Source of the DNA: Takakia lepidozioides
Taxonomy: Eukaryota > Streptophyta > Takakiopsida > Takakiales > Takakiaceae
Length of the DNA stretch: 64,000 bases
Reading direction: 5' to 3'
Assembly (NCBI GenBank): GCA_030704615.1
Contig: CM060734.1
Span: 46,950,042 to 47,014,041 of the forward strand
In this document: one piece after another, positions 36,855-46,639 of the stretch
How positions within the stretch are numbered: position 1 is the stretch's first letter
Layout: every line of letters starts with the position of its first letter
Made by a program: the position numbers and the translations under genes
The notes under the pieces: model-generated
Databases searched by the model: none
Seen by the model: the letters and a program-made list of their open reading frames with translations, nothing else
Told to the model about the DNA's origin: nothing

Positions 36855-37126
36855 AATGTGTTTCTTTTTCTAGGAAAAAATCTCCAGATTCAGCTACTTG
36901 TACAAAGGAATTATGGGGATAAAATCTAAAAATATTGCCAAAAAGCGCCAGTAGTTAAATATCAGGAGCCTGATTTTGAAAACGTGGACCAGTTTTGAAC
37001 GTGCCACTTGGTATATAGCCACTTTTTCTAACCCTGCCACCTCGTTATTCTTGCCACATGGGCACCGGGCAGAGTTCACATGTGGCCCTGCCCGCGATTT
37101 TGGAAAAACGAAAAACAAAAACACTG
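36855..37126. mobile_element. Second copy of the 28255 hAT-type MITE
   Basis: About 240 bases align with 28297-28532, including CAGCTACTTGTACA, GGAATTATGGGG, GCCACTT, CACCTCGTTATTCT and GCGATTTTGGAAAAA. It ends AAAAACACTG at 37126. The left terminus is eroded and the flanking eight bases do not match, so the target duplication has been lost. A tandem GACGGTTTTGAA doublet follows it. Confidence 0.75.
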
Positions 37127-37851
37127 ACGGTTTTGAACCCGGACGGTTTTGAAGTATCCCCTGTTCTGTTTTATGTTTATTTTTAAAGTATAGCTCTTGT
37201 GGGTCCCAGTGGGGGCGGGAGCAAGGAACCCGAGGGTCCAAGTGAGGAAGCAGGTTGCTTAAAGGGAGATGTACATTCCTCCCTCATATAACTTAGGGTT
37301 GGTGTGGAGCCAGCCAGTGAGAAGGTGGAACCACATTAGTATATATATATGCAGCGGAATAGGGCCCACACCCGAAAGGGGGCAGTAGCCGTCAGGCGAA
37401 GTGGCTCTCACTTACGCCGGCCAGAGTCTTCTCTCTCTCTCTCTCTCTATGCAGCGGAAAGATCCACTGTTGTGCGGGTAAGTCATTTACCCAGATTTAT
37501 CTGGGTAAGGGTAAATGATTTACCGGGGTTTGCCCATTTCATTTACCCTTACACTTACCCTTCAGAGGGGTAAATAATCTCAGATACCCTTACCTGAAGG
37601 GTAAATAATTTCCATCTAGCCTTTACCCATGGGTAAGTATATATTTCTGGAGGATAAATAGCAAAAATAAAACTCTTCTTAATGCCTAAGTAGGAAAGGC
37701 CTTGACAAGCAACCTCCCTCTAGTACCATCTCAAAAGGCGTACCATTATCATGCGAACATAACTTATAAGGGACATACCAAGTGGCAAGGGCACACCATC
37801 CTTCCTACAGCGTCTTTTTATTGGCGATTTTCGACCTTAAAACTTGCACAT

Positions 37852-38905
37852 CGGCTGTTAACCCTTAAGTTCCCAAGCGACCTGAATGGGGTCACTTTGA
37901 ATTTGCAGTTCGACCTAATTTTTGCAGATCTAATCTGATGGGGCCCACTCCTGAAGCTCTAATGACAAGGGATTTGTCTTGAGTATGATGCAAAAAACAA
38001 AATTAAAAAAAACAAAAGCTACGACCTGCAAAAAATATCTTAGATCTCTCATTTACGTTTTGGGGCCTGAAAAGGGCTTGTTGACCGCTGACGTGGCCGT
38101 AAACAAGCCCAAAACAGATTGCACTCCAAAGGCCATTTTTGGCAGAAAATTAGAAAAAACAATACACCTTGTGGTGTGAGCATTACATACACACATCCAC
38201 CATTGGCTTTTAAATTTTTTGTAGAAAAAAAAGTACTTCATTTGGAGGCACATTTTCTGTTGTCAATTTTGAGATTTCAACCCCCCATGTAATTGCATGC
38301 AAAGCAACCATTGGTGAGAAAATCAGTTGGACCTGCAATTTAGTGGGGTCATAGCCACTCCACTATTGATTTGGAAATGGTGGGTCTTGGGGCAAGCAAA
38401 ATTGGATAAAGCTAGGTTTTGATTTGGTCAAACCAATTTCTTTCTCACTTTTTCTTTGGGACTTGATATTTGAGGTCCTGGCCAACGCTATAATCTCACA
38501 ATTTCCATGGTGGACTTGGCTCATTTTTTGGTATGTCATGCATAAATGAGCTGGGCCCATCTCTATAAGGCTGGAATCTCTGGATGATTTTTGGTAGGTT
38601 TCTAGGAGCAATTTACTGCAGCTGGGTACCCAAAATTGGTAAAAAATCAAAAAAGGGCTTGGGAACTTAAGGGTTAACTCAGCTGGTAAGTGCACAGTGT
38701 GTCGCCCTGGTGGTTTAGGGTTCGAACCCGCTGCCCTGTGCGGTGTGTGGATTGTTCATGACCGGTTGGTCTGGTGGTGATGTTTCCCTCCTGTGTGCCT
38801 AATGGCTTATCTGAAAGGGGGTTAATTTTTCCCCCTCCTCAAGGGCTTGCCAATTGTGAGCAGTTGCTCCCAGGTTTCCTTTAGAAATAAAATAAATAAA
38901 TATAA
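37852..38905 (+). mobile_element. SINE family A copy interrupted by a TTAA element
   Basis: The head is split: CGGCTGTTAA at 37852-37861, then the insertion, then TTAACTCAGCTGGTAAGTG from 38675. Intact copies read GGCTGGTAGCTCAGCTGG, so one TTAA is the original site. The B box GGTTCGAACC lies at about 38729. The tail CCCCTCCTCAAGGGCTT, then GCTCCCAGGTTTCCTT, ends in AATAAA repeats at about 38905. It is a tRNA-derived SINE of about 240 bases without the insertion. Confidence 0.8.
37862..38674. mobile_element. TTAA-flanked element inside a SINE (piggyBac-like)
   Basis: Perfect 17-base inverted termini CCCTTAAGTTCCCAAGC enclose 813 bases. TTAA lies at 37858-37861 and 38675-38678. Because the surrounding SINE head is known from other copies, removing the element and one TTAA restores the SINE head nearly unchanged, which directly supports TTAA duplication on insertion. 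No coding capacity is seen. It is the best example of this family in the window. Confidence 0.8.
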
Positions 38906-39921
38906 TATAATGGGATATTCTGTCACAAATCCCTTGTTTTTTATGGATGAAATCATATTTCTCCATATAAAAAAATAGACTATGGATGAATTTGCCAAAT
39001 ATGGATGATATAAATGGATTATGGTACACAGGTGGATGAACAGAATGTACCGCTATTTTCTGCAAAACTCTGTAGCCACTCGTGCTGTTTTCCAAAGTTC
39101 TTATAAAAAACGCTGTCTGCATATAAGGGGGCGTACCATCTCCAAGGGGTACCATTGTACCATTATCCTGCCTACAAGGGCTTCATTGCAGCAGGTACAA
39201 GTAAGGTAGAAACACCTAAAATGGAGCTGTACCCAAAACGGACCCCTCAAAAAATACATAAAACTAACCATATGTCATCTTTAAAAGATGCTTTGATCAC
39301 AAGTGGTCCAAATTAGGTCATGTGGTGGGCCACAATGGAACTCCACTGAACCCTTTTAACTCATACATGATCATGATGACATCACTTAATGGACAAGTTA
39401 ATAACCACCGGCACGCACTTAGACAGCACTATCAAGTCAAGTCGAGAAAGAAGAATGAATCCTAACATGTAGGGGGACCACATTCCGTGATCAACGATCC
39501 CGATTGAGTTTAATCCAAATGGACCTTGAGCTCATATTTCTTTAAGGTGGGAGGTTACTTTAGGGTCAATAAATGGTTAGGTTAGTTGACTGACATGGTC
39601 CATGTTACTATGTTGTAAGTGAAAGAGGATGCACACTTTTTGGGCACCTTTGGCTCCAGACAAAGTGCATTTGCTGTTCAAAATAGTACCCCCTACTGGT
39701 CCATTCAAGGTTATTCCATGATTTCACATTGAATATTCACCAATATTACAAAATAATTCGGAATTTATTTATTTATTTTGCATTAAATTTCATTTCTATG
39801 TGCCCACATCAGAAAATATATATACGACGACACTGCACACCTGAAACTGCACACATTTCTTAAATGATCCATTTTAGGTGTTTCTACCTATTGCCCCTAT
39901 GTACCATAGAAAGGGCATCAT

Positions 39922-40202
39922 CAGTGTTTTTTTTCTGGAATTTGGAAAATAGCGTGAATGGCTACAAAGTTTGGCACAAAATAGCCATACATTCTTATCA
40001 TCCATTGAAATTAGGACAGAATCATCCACTTCCGTACTTAAATTATATCATCCATATTTGGCGAATTCATCCATAATTTATTTTTCATTTGGAGAAATTT
40101 GGCGATTTCATCCATGAAAAAACAGGGAATTTGCGACAGAATATTCTATTTTATTTTCTGAGGTCGAAATTTGGCGAAAATTCGCCAGCAAAAAAAACGC
40201 TA
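39922..40202. mobile_element. hAT-type MITE with perfect 8-bp duplication
   Basis: Ends CAGTGTTTTTTTTCTGG and, inverted, TAGCGTTTTTTTTGCTGG, both of YARNG form. GGCATCAT flanks both sides (39914-39921 and 40203-40210). The 281-base interior has repeated TCATCCAT words. It is the intact relative of the split MITE at 37808-39115. Confidence 0.88.
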
Positions 40203-40883
40203 GGCATCATCCCAGCAATTAGAATCTAATTTCTCTATACAAGCATTAGAAGAGGTTTTCATTTTTATTTGCCTTCACTATCACCATATTTGTGGGTATC
40301 ATATTGGAGGGTATCGATCTCCTTTCCATAAGAGGGCTTCACTGGAGGCCCCAATGCACCAAAGTCCTGGTGCATATTAAGGCTTCAATGGCTGAGTTTG
40401 ATGAGGAATTCGAGGGTGTGGTAGAGGAATTCCATGATGTTGATGAGAGTCTTGCTCTTGATTGAGATGATGCTTTATATGAAACATAGAGGGGAACTGA
40501 TATAGATATGTCATCCTATCATCCCTAGACCTTAAAATTATATATTACATTACATGGTCTTTGATTATTGTCTTTGGAGTGATGAAATACGATCATGATC
40601 ATCCCTCATATTGTTCACAACATGTGATACAATCAACCTCATTCAACCAAAAAAAACAATATATCCTTTATTTACCCAAGGGGTATATAAAGGGTAGATC
40701 ATTTATCCTTACCCAAAATATTGGGCTTTACCCTTTACCCGCAGGATAAATAAATCCAGAGGAGAAATAAATAGACATAAATAATTTATGCTTACTCGGA
40801 GGATAAATAATCCTCTGATTTCTATTTACCCTTATCCGGAGGGTAAGCAAAATTCTACTTACCCGCCCAAAACTGGCAAGATC

Positions 40884-42465
40884 CTACCAGAGGACTTTCT
40901 GCTATTGAGCTATTTGGGCAAGAACAACTCCGCTAGCCTTATAAGTTAACCTGCTAAGCCGTTTTTCCAAACTATGCTCGGATATGTGGTAGCCATCTTT
41001 CAAGGTGACATGGACGTTCGTTCCATACCCTTTGTATTTGAAAATCCACAAGTGTTGGGTGCACAAATGACAAGGCTATATACATATCATTTTATTTTTG
41101 GGAAAACGACACCAGAGCTTGGGTAATCAAAGTTTGAAAAAAAACACAGAATTGTAAAGCCGCGAAGGCATACTTTGGAAAGGATGTTATCCATCCAAAT
41201 GACCTCCGTAGATCTGTTGCCCAGGACACCATCCTTTCCCAGGAATTGCAAGAATCATTCGAGATTAGATTGAACGTGATGGACAAAGTCTCCAATCCTT
41301 CTCACTCATGTTATTCCCCTGTCACAAAATTCACAATCTTCATGGTTAGCTGCATTTCTCTTAGTGGCGCCAGTCTAGTACCCGGTTCACAGCACAGGTT
41401 CAAAGACCCGACCCTACTGGTATGAAATATGGTTCATTTCAATACCCGACAATAACTTGGAAGTGCCCCAGCCTTGAAATTCAAGAAAATCACTTAAGAA
41501 AAATAAATTATTCCGGCAGAGCCTTGACGAATAGCATGGGCAAGTTTCGTACTCATATTACCAGATTTGGCTTAGTATCCCAACATTGTTTAAAATATGA
41601 TAACAGTACCTCGTCCGGTATGAGAAAATTCCACAACATCCAAAACACAATTCTAAAAGAAAAGTTCCCTTCAAGAACATTCAATAAAGCTCCAAAGGGC
41701 TTCCTCCCCTTTTACTCAAAAAACTAAAAAAACTAAATTAAAAAAAGATAACTTGTATGTCAAGCTCCGGATGTGGTCCTAGACATAGAAAGATGGAATT
41801 CACCTTGTCTCTTCGAGGCGTCGTCGCCTTTCTTGGCCGAGGAGGTAGCTCATGCTGCTCTCCAGACCTCTCAGCAGTTTTTTGAGTTGCGATTGACGAC
41901 AAAAATTTGTCGCGCGCTCATCTTCCTCGCTATCCATGAGCCGAATCTCTGCCCATGTGCTCCCAGGGGGCTCCTTCTTGGTTGCAGGCACGTCGTGCAT
42001 GCGCTTCTCTTTCAAAAGCTCAATCTGGGGCTGGGGGTGACAGGTAACATAACAACTATGGGGTGCGCTGTGCTTCTGGTCAATGCAGTTCACTACAAAC
42101 TGGGAACAAGCTGTGGCCTGTCGGTTTGATTGTCTGCACATCCAGGACCCAGGACTAGTTTCAAGCTTTCAGTTTCCAGTCACTCTCTCATGACACTCTT
42201 CTGATCACTCCCTTGCACTTTCATTAAGCACACAGACAGACCCAAAACAGGTATGAGCACCAACAACAATTGATGTCATTCTTGCAGTTGCAAACCACCT
42301 TGTAAATGCAAATTGACCGAGGGTTTTTGTCCAGACATCTAGTGCATAAATTTCGATGTGGCACCAATTTTTTGGGCATGCAGGATAACGTGCAAGAAAA
42401 ACAAACCTCTGAACAACTATTAAACCTCTGTAGATTCTTGTTCTTTTATAGTCATAGTATTTCAC
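40884..42465. other. Non-coding stretch with one possible minus-strand exon
   Basis: Most of this is without features; the plus frame 41422-41727 has no motif. On the minus strand 42040-41800 reads IELLKEKRMHD to LESSMSYLLGQERRRRLEETR-stop, which is charged and protein-like and preceded by a CCCCCAG acceptor. It could be a further exon of the coiled-coil gene to its right, but no donor of the right phase was found. Confidence 0.35.
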
Positions 42466-45400
42466 TCACAGATTTGAGGGTGCGGTGGTGGGTCTAAGAG
42501 CCTCTGCCTGGCCTCGCGGGAGAGCTTTGCTCTTGCACATCCACTTCCATTGGTCACCAGACAGCTCGCCAGAGAATGGTCTGGGTAAACTTTTTACACT
42601 TTCAGCTCTGATCATGGCGCAAGATTTCTCACTGCCTGTCCGTAGCGGTATAGAACGAGACGCTTGAGCATGATCAATTAATCGTCGGATCTCTCTTTCT
42701 ATCAATTCATACTCCAGTTTGGGGGGCATTCCTGCCCCGCTGAAGACATGGTTTCCACATTCTAGTTCTCTTTGCACTTTGCGGACCAGTTTCATAATTC
42801 CAGCTTTCCTAATCTCTGCCGGATCAAGTCGCAAATACAGCTCTGCCAGACCACACCACCCATAGGTTTAATATTAAATGTACACATGAGATTAATGTTG
42901 ACACACATCGAGCTTTCGATGTTTCCTTGAATAATAGCCATTTCTATTGGTTGTCTATGTCACTGTAAATTTGTTGAAGTTCTCACTCTCATGAGCTCCT
43001 ACTCTCATGTGAGATTGAGCAAGTTCAAATTCTCTTCCCAAGTAGGCAGAGAGATGGCACAACTGAGCATTATCTTATAAACATGTCTTTTTTTCTTCGG
43101 ACATATCTTGTTGAAGTTTACTGCTGCAGCTTGAAGTTGTATCAATCTTCTTACATAGTAGCATCAGAGATTAGCCACATTAGGCAACCACTGGCAGTCG
43201 CACCTTAGAGAGAAGAATTAAGAGAAATAAATGAAAGAACTCTATGTGTGAGAGAGAGTACGCATGGGACTGGCTTTAAGCACAGCCAGTGCATGCGTGT
43301 GTTTGGGAGGGCAGGGAGATTCTTCTATGGAGTTCAAGCAGTGCTTACCTTGCTAAGTGCTACCCCACTTTTTTTGTCCTAGTCTCATCTCTCTTTTCCA
43401 CTGGATCCATCAATGTGATAGATTGCTATACCAGAGAGGCAGCCTAGCATCCAGCCAAGGGCAGCTTTCCGCCTAAGTTCATGGTTTTCAAACTCCAGGC
43501 GATTCATTATCCTTTCCTCTTTCTTCTTGCGGCAAAGATATAGCTCTTCTTTCTTGGTGATCTCTAGTTGCAAGTCATCCACCACCCCTTGCAGCTCCTG
43601 TTATTCCACCATTCCCAAATACTTTTTTTCATTAGTTCCTAAACATGATGAGTACTTTCAAGCGGCATTTTGATGAACAGGACTGATGGGTTGCCAGATG
43701 TTTGCGAGGTCCTTTGGTATTCAACAATCACTTGGCAAGGCAATTTGGATACTCTTACTATTCTCGCTAACTTGTCAAATAACAACATTGTGAACAGGTA
43801 TGATGGGGGTCACTATTGGAATAGGCCGATCACGTGGGGAGTGCAGAGCCTGCGAAGTTATAACCCACCAGGGTGGCAACACAACTTGACATAATGTGGC
43901 ACATGTTTGTCAGATGTAGTCCATAAGAGAGACAGAAGAAAGAAGATGAGCCGAAATCTATTACACCCAAGAGAAGGAGATGAGAAATCCGTGACCTTGT
44001 GGTCATATCTCAGAGACCGATGCACGTCTTGATTGTTCTCTTTGAATGTTGGAAATTGCCACCCTTGAGAGGTAGCCCTTACAGGTAATGACACATTCAA
44101 GAGCCGGTTGCGGGTTTTGACTCACTCGGTGTGAGACGCAGTATGATCCTTGAGCAACCCAAGTACAAGGAATGGTGTGTTCATTATAGGGATGACATGA
44201 CAGTGTGCAAAATGATGCATAGAAAGAGATATGTATATATAGAGGGAGGGGAAGAAAGAAGCTATCCATCAGATGTCCCTATATCACCCAATCCACAAAA
44301 ATGTGTGGTGACAGATAGTATAGGTGGAGTTATACAATTACAAGAATTTCATGTTGGCTGACCTGAACCCTTTTATGCTTCTTCCTAAGGCATTTCTCCT
44401 GTTCCTTATCCTCAACCTCAAGGATGTCAATAGTTCGATCGACCTCCCAATTCCTTCTCTCCCGTTGTTGCCCCTTTGGGATGTGCTCAGTCAAGTGTGC
44501 TCTGCAAGCATCACATTCATTTTCTCTCTTAGTAATAGCGATTTGTGTTTGGTAGCCACCAAAGTGAGCCCAAGGTTCATGAAAAAAATGTCCAAGAGGA
44601 TGTGATAGAAGGGTCTCCAGAGAATTAGATTGGTGGTTCCAAGCAAAAGATCCAACTGAAATTGCCCTGTTGTCCCAAGGCATTCTTACTTCATTTTAAG
44701 CAATGGCACAGGAGGAACAGCGATCATTGCAAAATCTCCAGTAAAGCACTCACAATTGAGGGGTTTAGTGAGTAATTAGGAAGAGTTGGCTCTGGCCATG
44801 GGGAGCCCAAAAGGGACTCAGAATGTATGGAGAGGAGTGGGGAAGAAAGAAAGCCACGTAAATGGTACGTTGTTAAGGTTGCTGACCAACTCTAGCAACT
44901 GTGAAAGCTACAGAGAAAAGCTAATTGAGTGTGAGGCACCTCAAGTAAGAATGGTGAGCCTAGTTGTTGTGCTATTGTTTCAATAGTATTTTGGCTGACC
45001 AATAGCAGTCAAACCAGCTTCGTGTGAAAAGATGCTTCAATGTATGAACCAGTATAGAATGCAAATTACAGGTTTTGGCTTCCCAAGTGCTTTAGTGCGC
45101 TTTCTGCATGTGGATTGAGCTTTACTCTTAGCAGATACCTAGTCTATGCTCCCCATATTCCGTGTTTTTTGTCAACCAATTACTTCCTTTCTTCCCAGCT
45201 TGCACCGGGCGCAACTAGGAAATTGAAACTGAAGAACACTTCTCCTTGAATTGCCCTCTGTATTCTGATCCGTGGGAAATTCCACTGTCTATTCCGTGGA
45301 ACTCAATCTCTCACTGACGTCTTCCATTATGAGGATCAGAAATGCTTCGCAACTTTGACCCTTAGGCAATCCCTTGAGCATAGTTGCTTCTGGGCTGTAT

Positions 45401-46274
45401 TTTTATTCTTTTTGTCTCATCTCTCTTGTTTTTCTCCATTTTGTCCCATAAGCTCTTTGAGCTTCCCGCGGACGTTAAAAAGTACCATTTCATTTCATTT
45501 CATTTCGGTCTTCAGGATTGTGTTGTTAATAAGAAAGAAATTTCTTGGATTGTTGGATGCCAGCCAGCATATCTTAAGTGAGTGTGGTAGAACCTGCAGC
45601 CATGCTCCAACTCGTTCTTCAATTCTTCGTTTTCTTTCCTAAGGGCAACTTGACCCTCTTCATACTCGACTCGTTGGTGATCAAATGCTGACTCCATGGA
45701 GTTGAGGTACTCCAATAGCTCTCCACTCTTTTTCTCATATTGGTCAATTATATCTTGCCTCAAGCATGCAACTTCAAAGCGCTCTTGATCCAGTGCTAAT
45801 GCTTTCGCGTGCACATCTTTCTGTCAATTCACATCAGCAAGGTTTATTATATTCTAGACAATTTCAACTTAAAGGTCCCCAACTCTTTAATGAAGCATAA
45901 AGAAGGGAGTGAGATTTATGGCTCAGTCTGGAGGAGGGATTGAGGGTTGGCATTTACTGGCTTTCCAAGTTTGTGATTTAGATTCTTCATAATTGTTGTG
46001 GGTGGTTTCCCGATTTTCTTTCAAAATACTGAACTAAATTGTCCCCACCAAAAAATCTTAGTTGGAGATGCTCCCGGAGGTGATTGGGCAATATCTTATG
46101 TATATGCTGTCACACACAAAAAACAGAGAGAATGTACTCATAAGACGTTGTTTGCCGTAGCTTTGTGGTTGTAGAACCCGCGCCCAGTTTGGGCAACAAA
46201 ATGGAACAAATACTGCCTTTGTGAGGGACTCATTCTAGTACTGTGATTACCTTGATAGAGACAAGCACACATAC

Positions 46275-46310
<36 letters not shown>

Positions 46311-46598
46311 AATGGCACTTTATATCGTCCGTAGAAACTTGCTCAAAGAGCTTATGGGACAAAGGGAAAAAACAAGAGACAATAATGAAATGAAATGGTA
46401 CTTTATAACGTCCGCGGAAAGCTCAAATGAGTAAGACAACCACAAAAAAAAAAAGCCAAAAGCAGCCCAAAAGCAACTACGTACCATTCTGAACGCAGGA
46501 TTTTGGGACTTCTGTGTTGTTAACCCTTGTGCTAACTTAGACTAGATTCATAACGTTGGAAGCTCTACCTCCAAGTTGGTATCTTCATTCCCCTGCAT
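42466..46598 (-). CDS. Unrecognised coiled-coil protein, spliced
   Basis: Phase-consistent exons are 46598-46569 (ATG, MQGNEDTNLE), 45820-45594, 44501-44363, 43597-43432 and 42842-42466, giving about 312 residues. The second and third exons are long charged helices (DQERFEVACLRQDIIDQYEK, VALRKENEELKNELEHG, DILEVEDKEQEKCLRKKHKR), typical of coiled coil. The last exon has MPPKLEYELIEREIRRLIDH and a basic C-terminus. If the 43432 donor is not used, the fourth exon runs to a stop at 43385 and ends GWMLGCLSGIAIYHIDGSSG, a possible membrane anchor, for about 202 residues. A CT-rich exon ending in a GTGAGC donor at 47518 could be the 5' untranslated exon. The first coding exon is the weakest part. 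I do not recognise the family; scaffold or tether functions would be guesses. Confidence 0.6.
45437..45505 (-). repeat. Inverted partner of 46300-46435 in the next intron
   Basis: On the minus strand this reads GAAATGGTACTTTTTAACGT, CCGCGGGAAGCTC and AAAGAGCTTATGGGACAAA. The same words occur on the plus strand twice in tandem at 46307-46365 and 46385-46432. The two sites sit in the introns on either side of exon 45820-45594. Confidence 0.8.
46133..46265 (-). mobile_element. 133-bp 5'-truncated LINE 3' end
   Basis: On the minus strand it matches the last ~130 bases of the LINE at 50289-50993, ending CTTATGAGTACA. Imperfect direct repeats rich in CACACA and ACAGAGAGA flank it (46113-46132 and 46266-46285), consistent with a target duplication later blurred by GA-repeat growth. 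It lies in an intron of the coiled-coil gene, sense to that gene. Confidence 0.7.
46279..46307. repeat. (AG)n microsatellite
   Basis: About 14 uninterrupted AG units directly follow the LINE fragment. They probably grew from the GA-rich target duplication of that insertion. Confidence 0.95.
46300..46435 (+). repeat. Tandem pair, inverted partner of 45437-45505
   Basis: Two diverged copies of a roughly 60-base unit (ATGAAATGG...ACGTCCG...GCTCAAAG) lie in tandem, in inverse orientation to 45437-45505 about 0.9 kb away. The pair could base-pair in the pre-mRNA of the coiled-coil gene. Confidence 0.75.
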
Positions 46599-46630
46599 CT
46601 ACGTGATTAGCAGGTTAAAGGTTAACAACG
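46518..46630. repeat. 113-bp imperfect inverted repeat
   Basis: GTTGTTAACCCTT on the left and AAAGGTTAACAAC on the right are near-complements. The interior contains the proposed first coding exon (46598-46569) of the coiled-coil gene. The TTAA-CC pattern recalls the TTAA elements, but the match extends outside the TTAA, so it is not a clean insertion. Confidence 0.4.
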
Positions 46631-46639
46631 ATCATGGTT

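Larger units (their letters stand above)
37808..39115. mobile_element. hAT-type MITE split by a SINE
   Basis: The left piece (37808-37850) reads CAGCGTCTTTTTATTGGCGA and TTTTCGACCT. The right piece (38906-39115) runs from ATATTCTGTCACAAAT to AAAAAACGCTG. Together they match, in inverse orientation, the complete MITE at 39922-40202. The SINE family A copy lies between the pieces. The flanking eight bases agree at only five positions. Direct repeats of related sequence (37766-37807 and 39125-39178) flank it and are unexplained. Confidence 0.65.
37465..40875. mobile_element. hAT-type element, GGGTAAAT-rich copy with nested insertions
   Basis: The left end CACTGTTGTGCGGGTAAGT and the right end (inverted) CAGTTTTGGGCGGGTAAGT agree at 16 of 19 bases. 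The flanks GAAAGATC (37457-37464) and GCAAGATC (40876-40883) are an 8-base duplication with one mismatch. The arms (37480-37640, 40660-40860) consist of TTTACCC/GGGTAAAT words in both orientations. The 3 kb between the arms are mostly later insertions: a MITE (37808-39115) carrying a SINE carrying a TTAA element, and another MITE (39922-40202). No transposase is encoded. Confidence 0.7.

Noticed and set aside
38680-38760. A tRNA gene suggested by clear A and B boxes
   Set aside because: The sequence continues into a tail shared with other SINE copies, and no full cloverleaf with acceptor stem was found.
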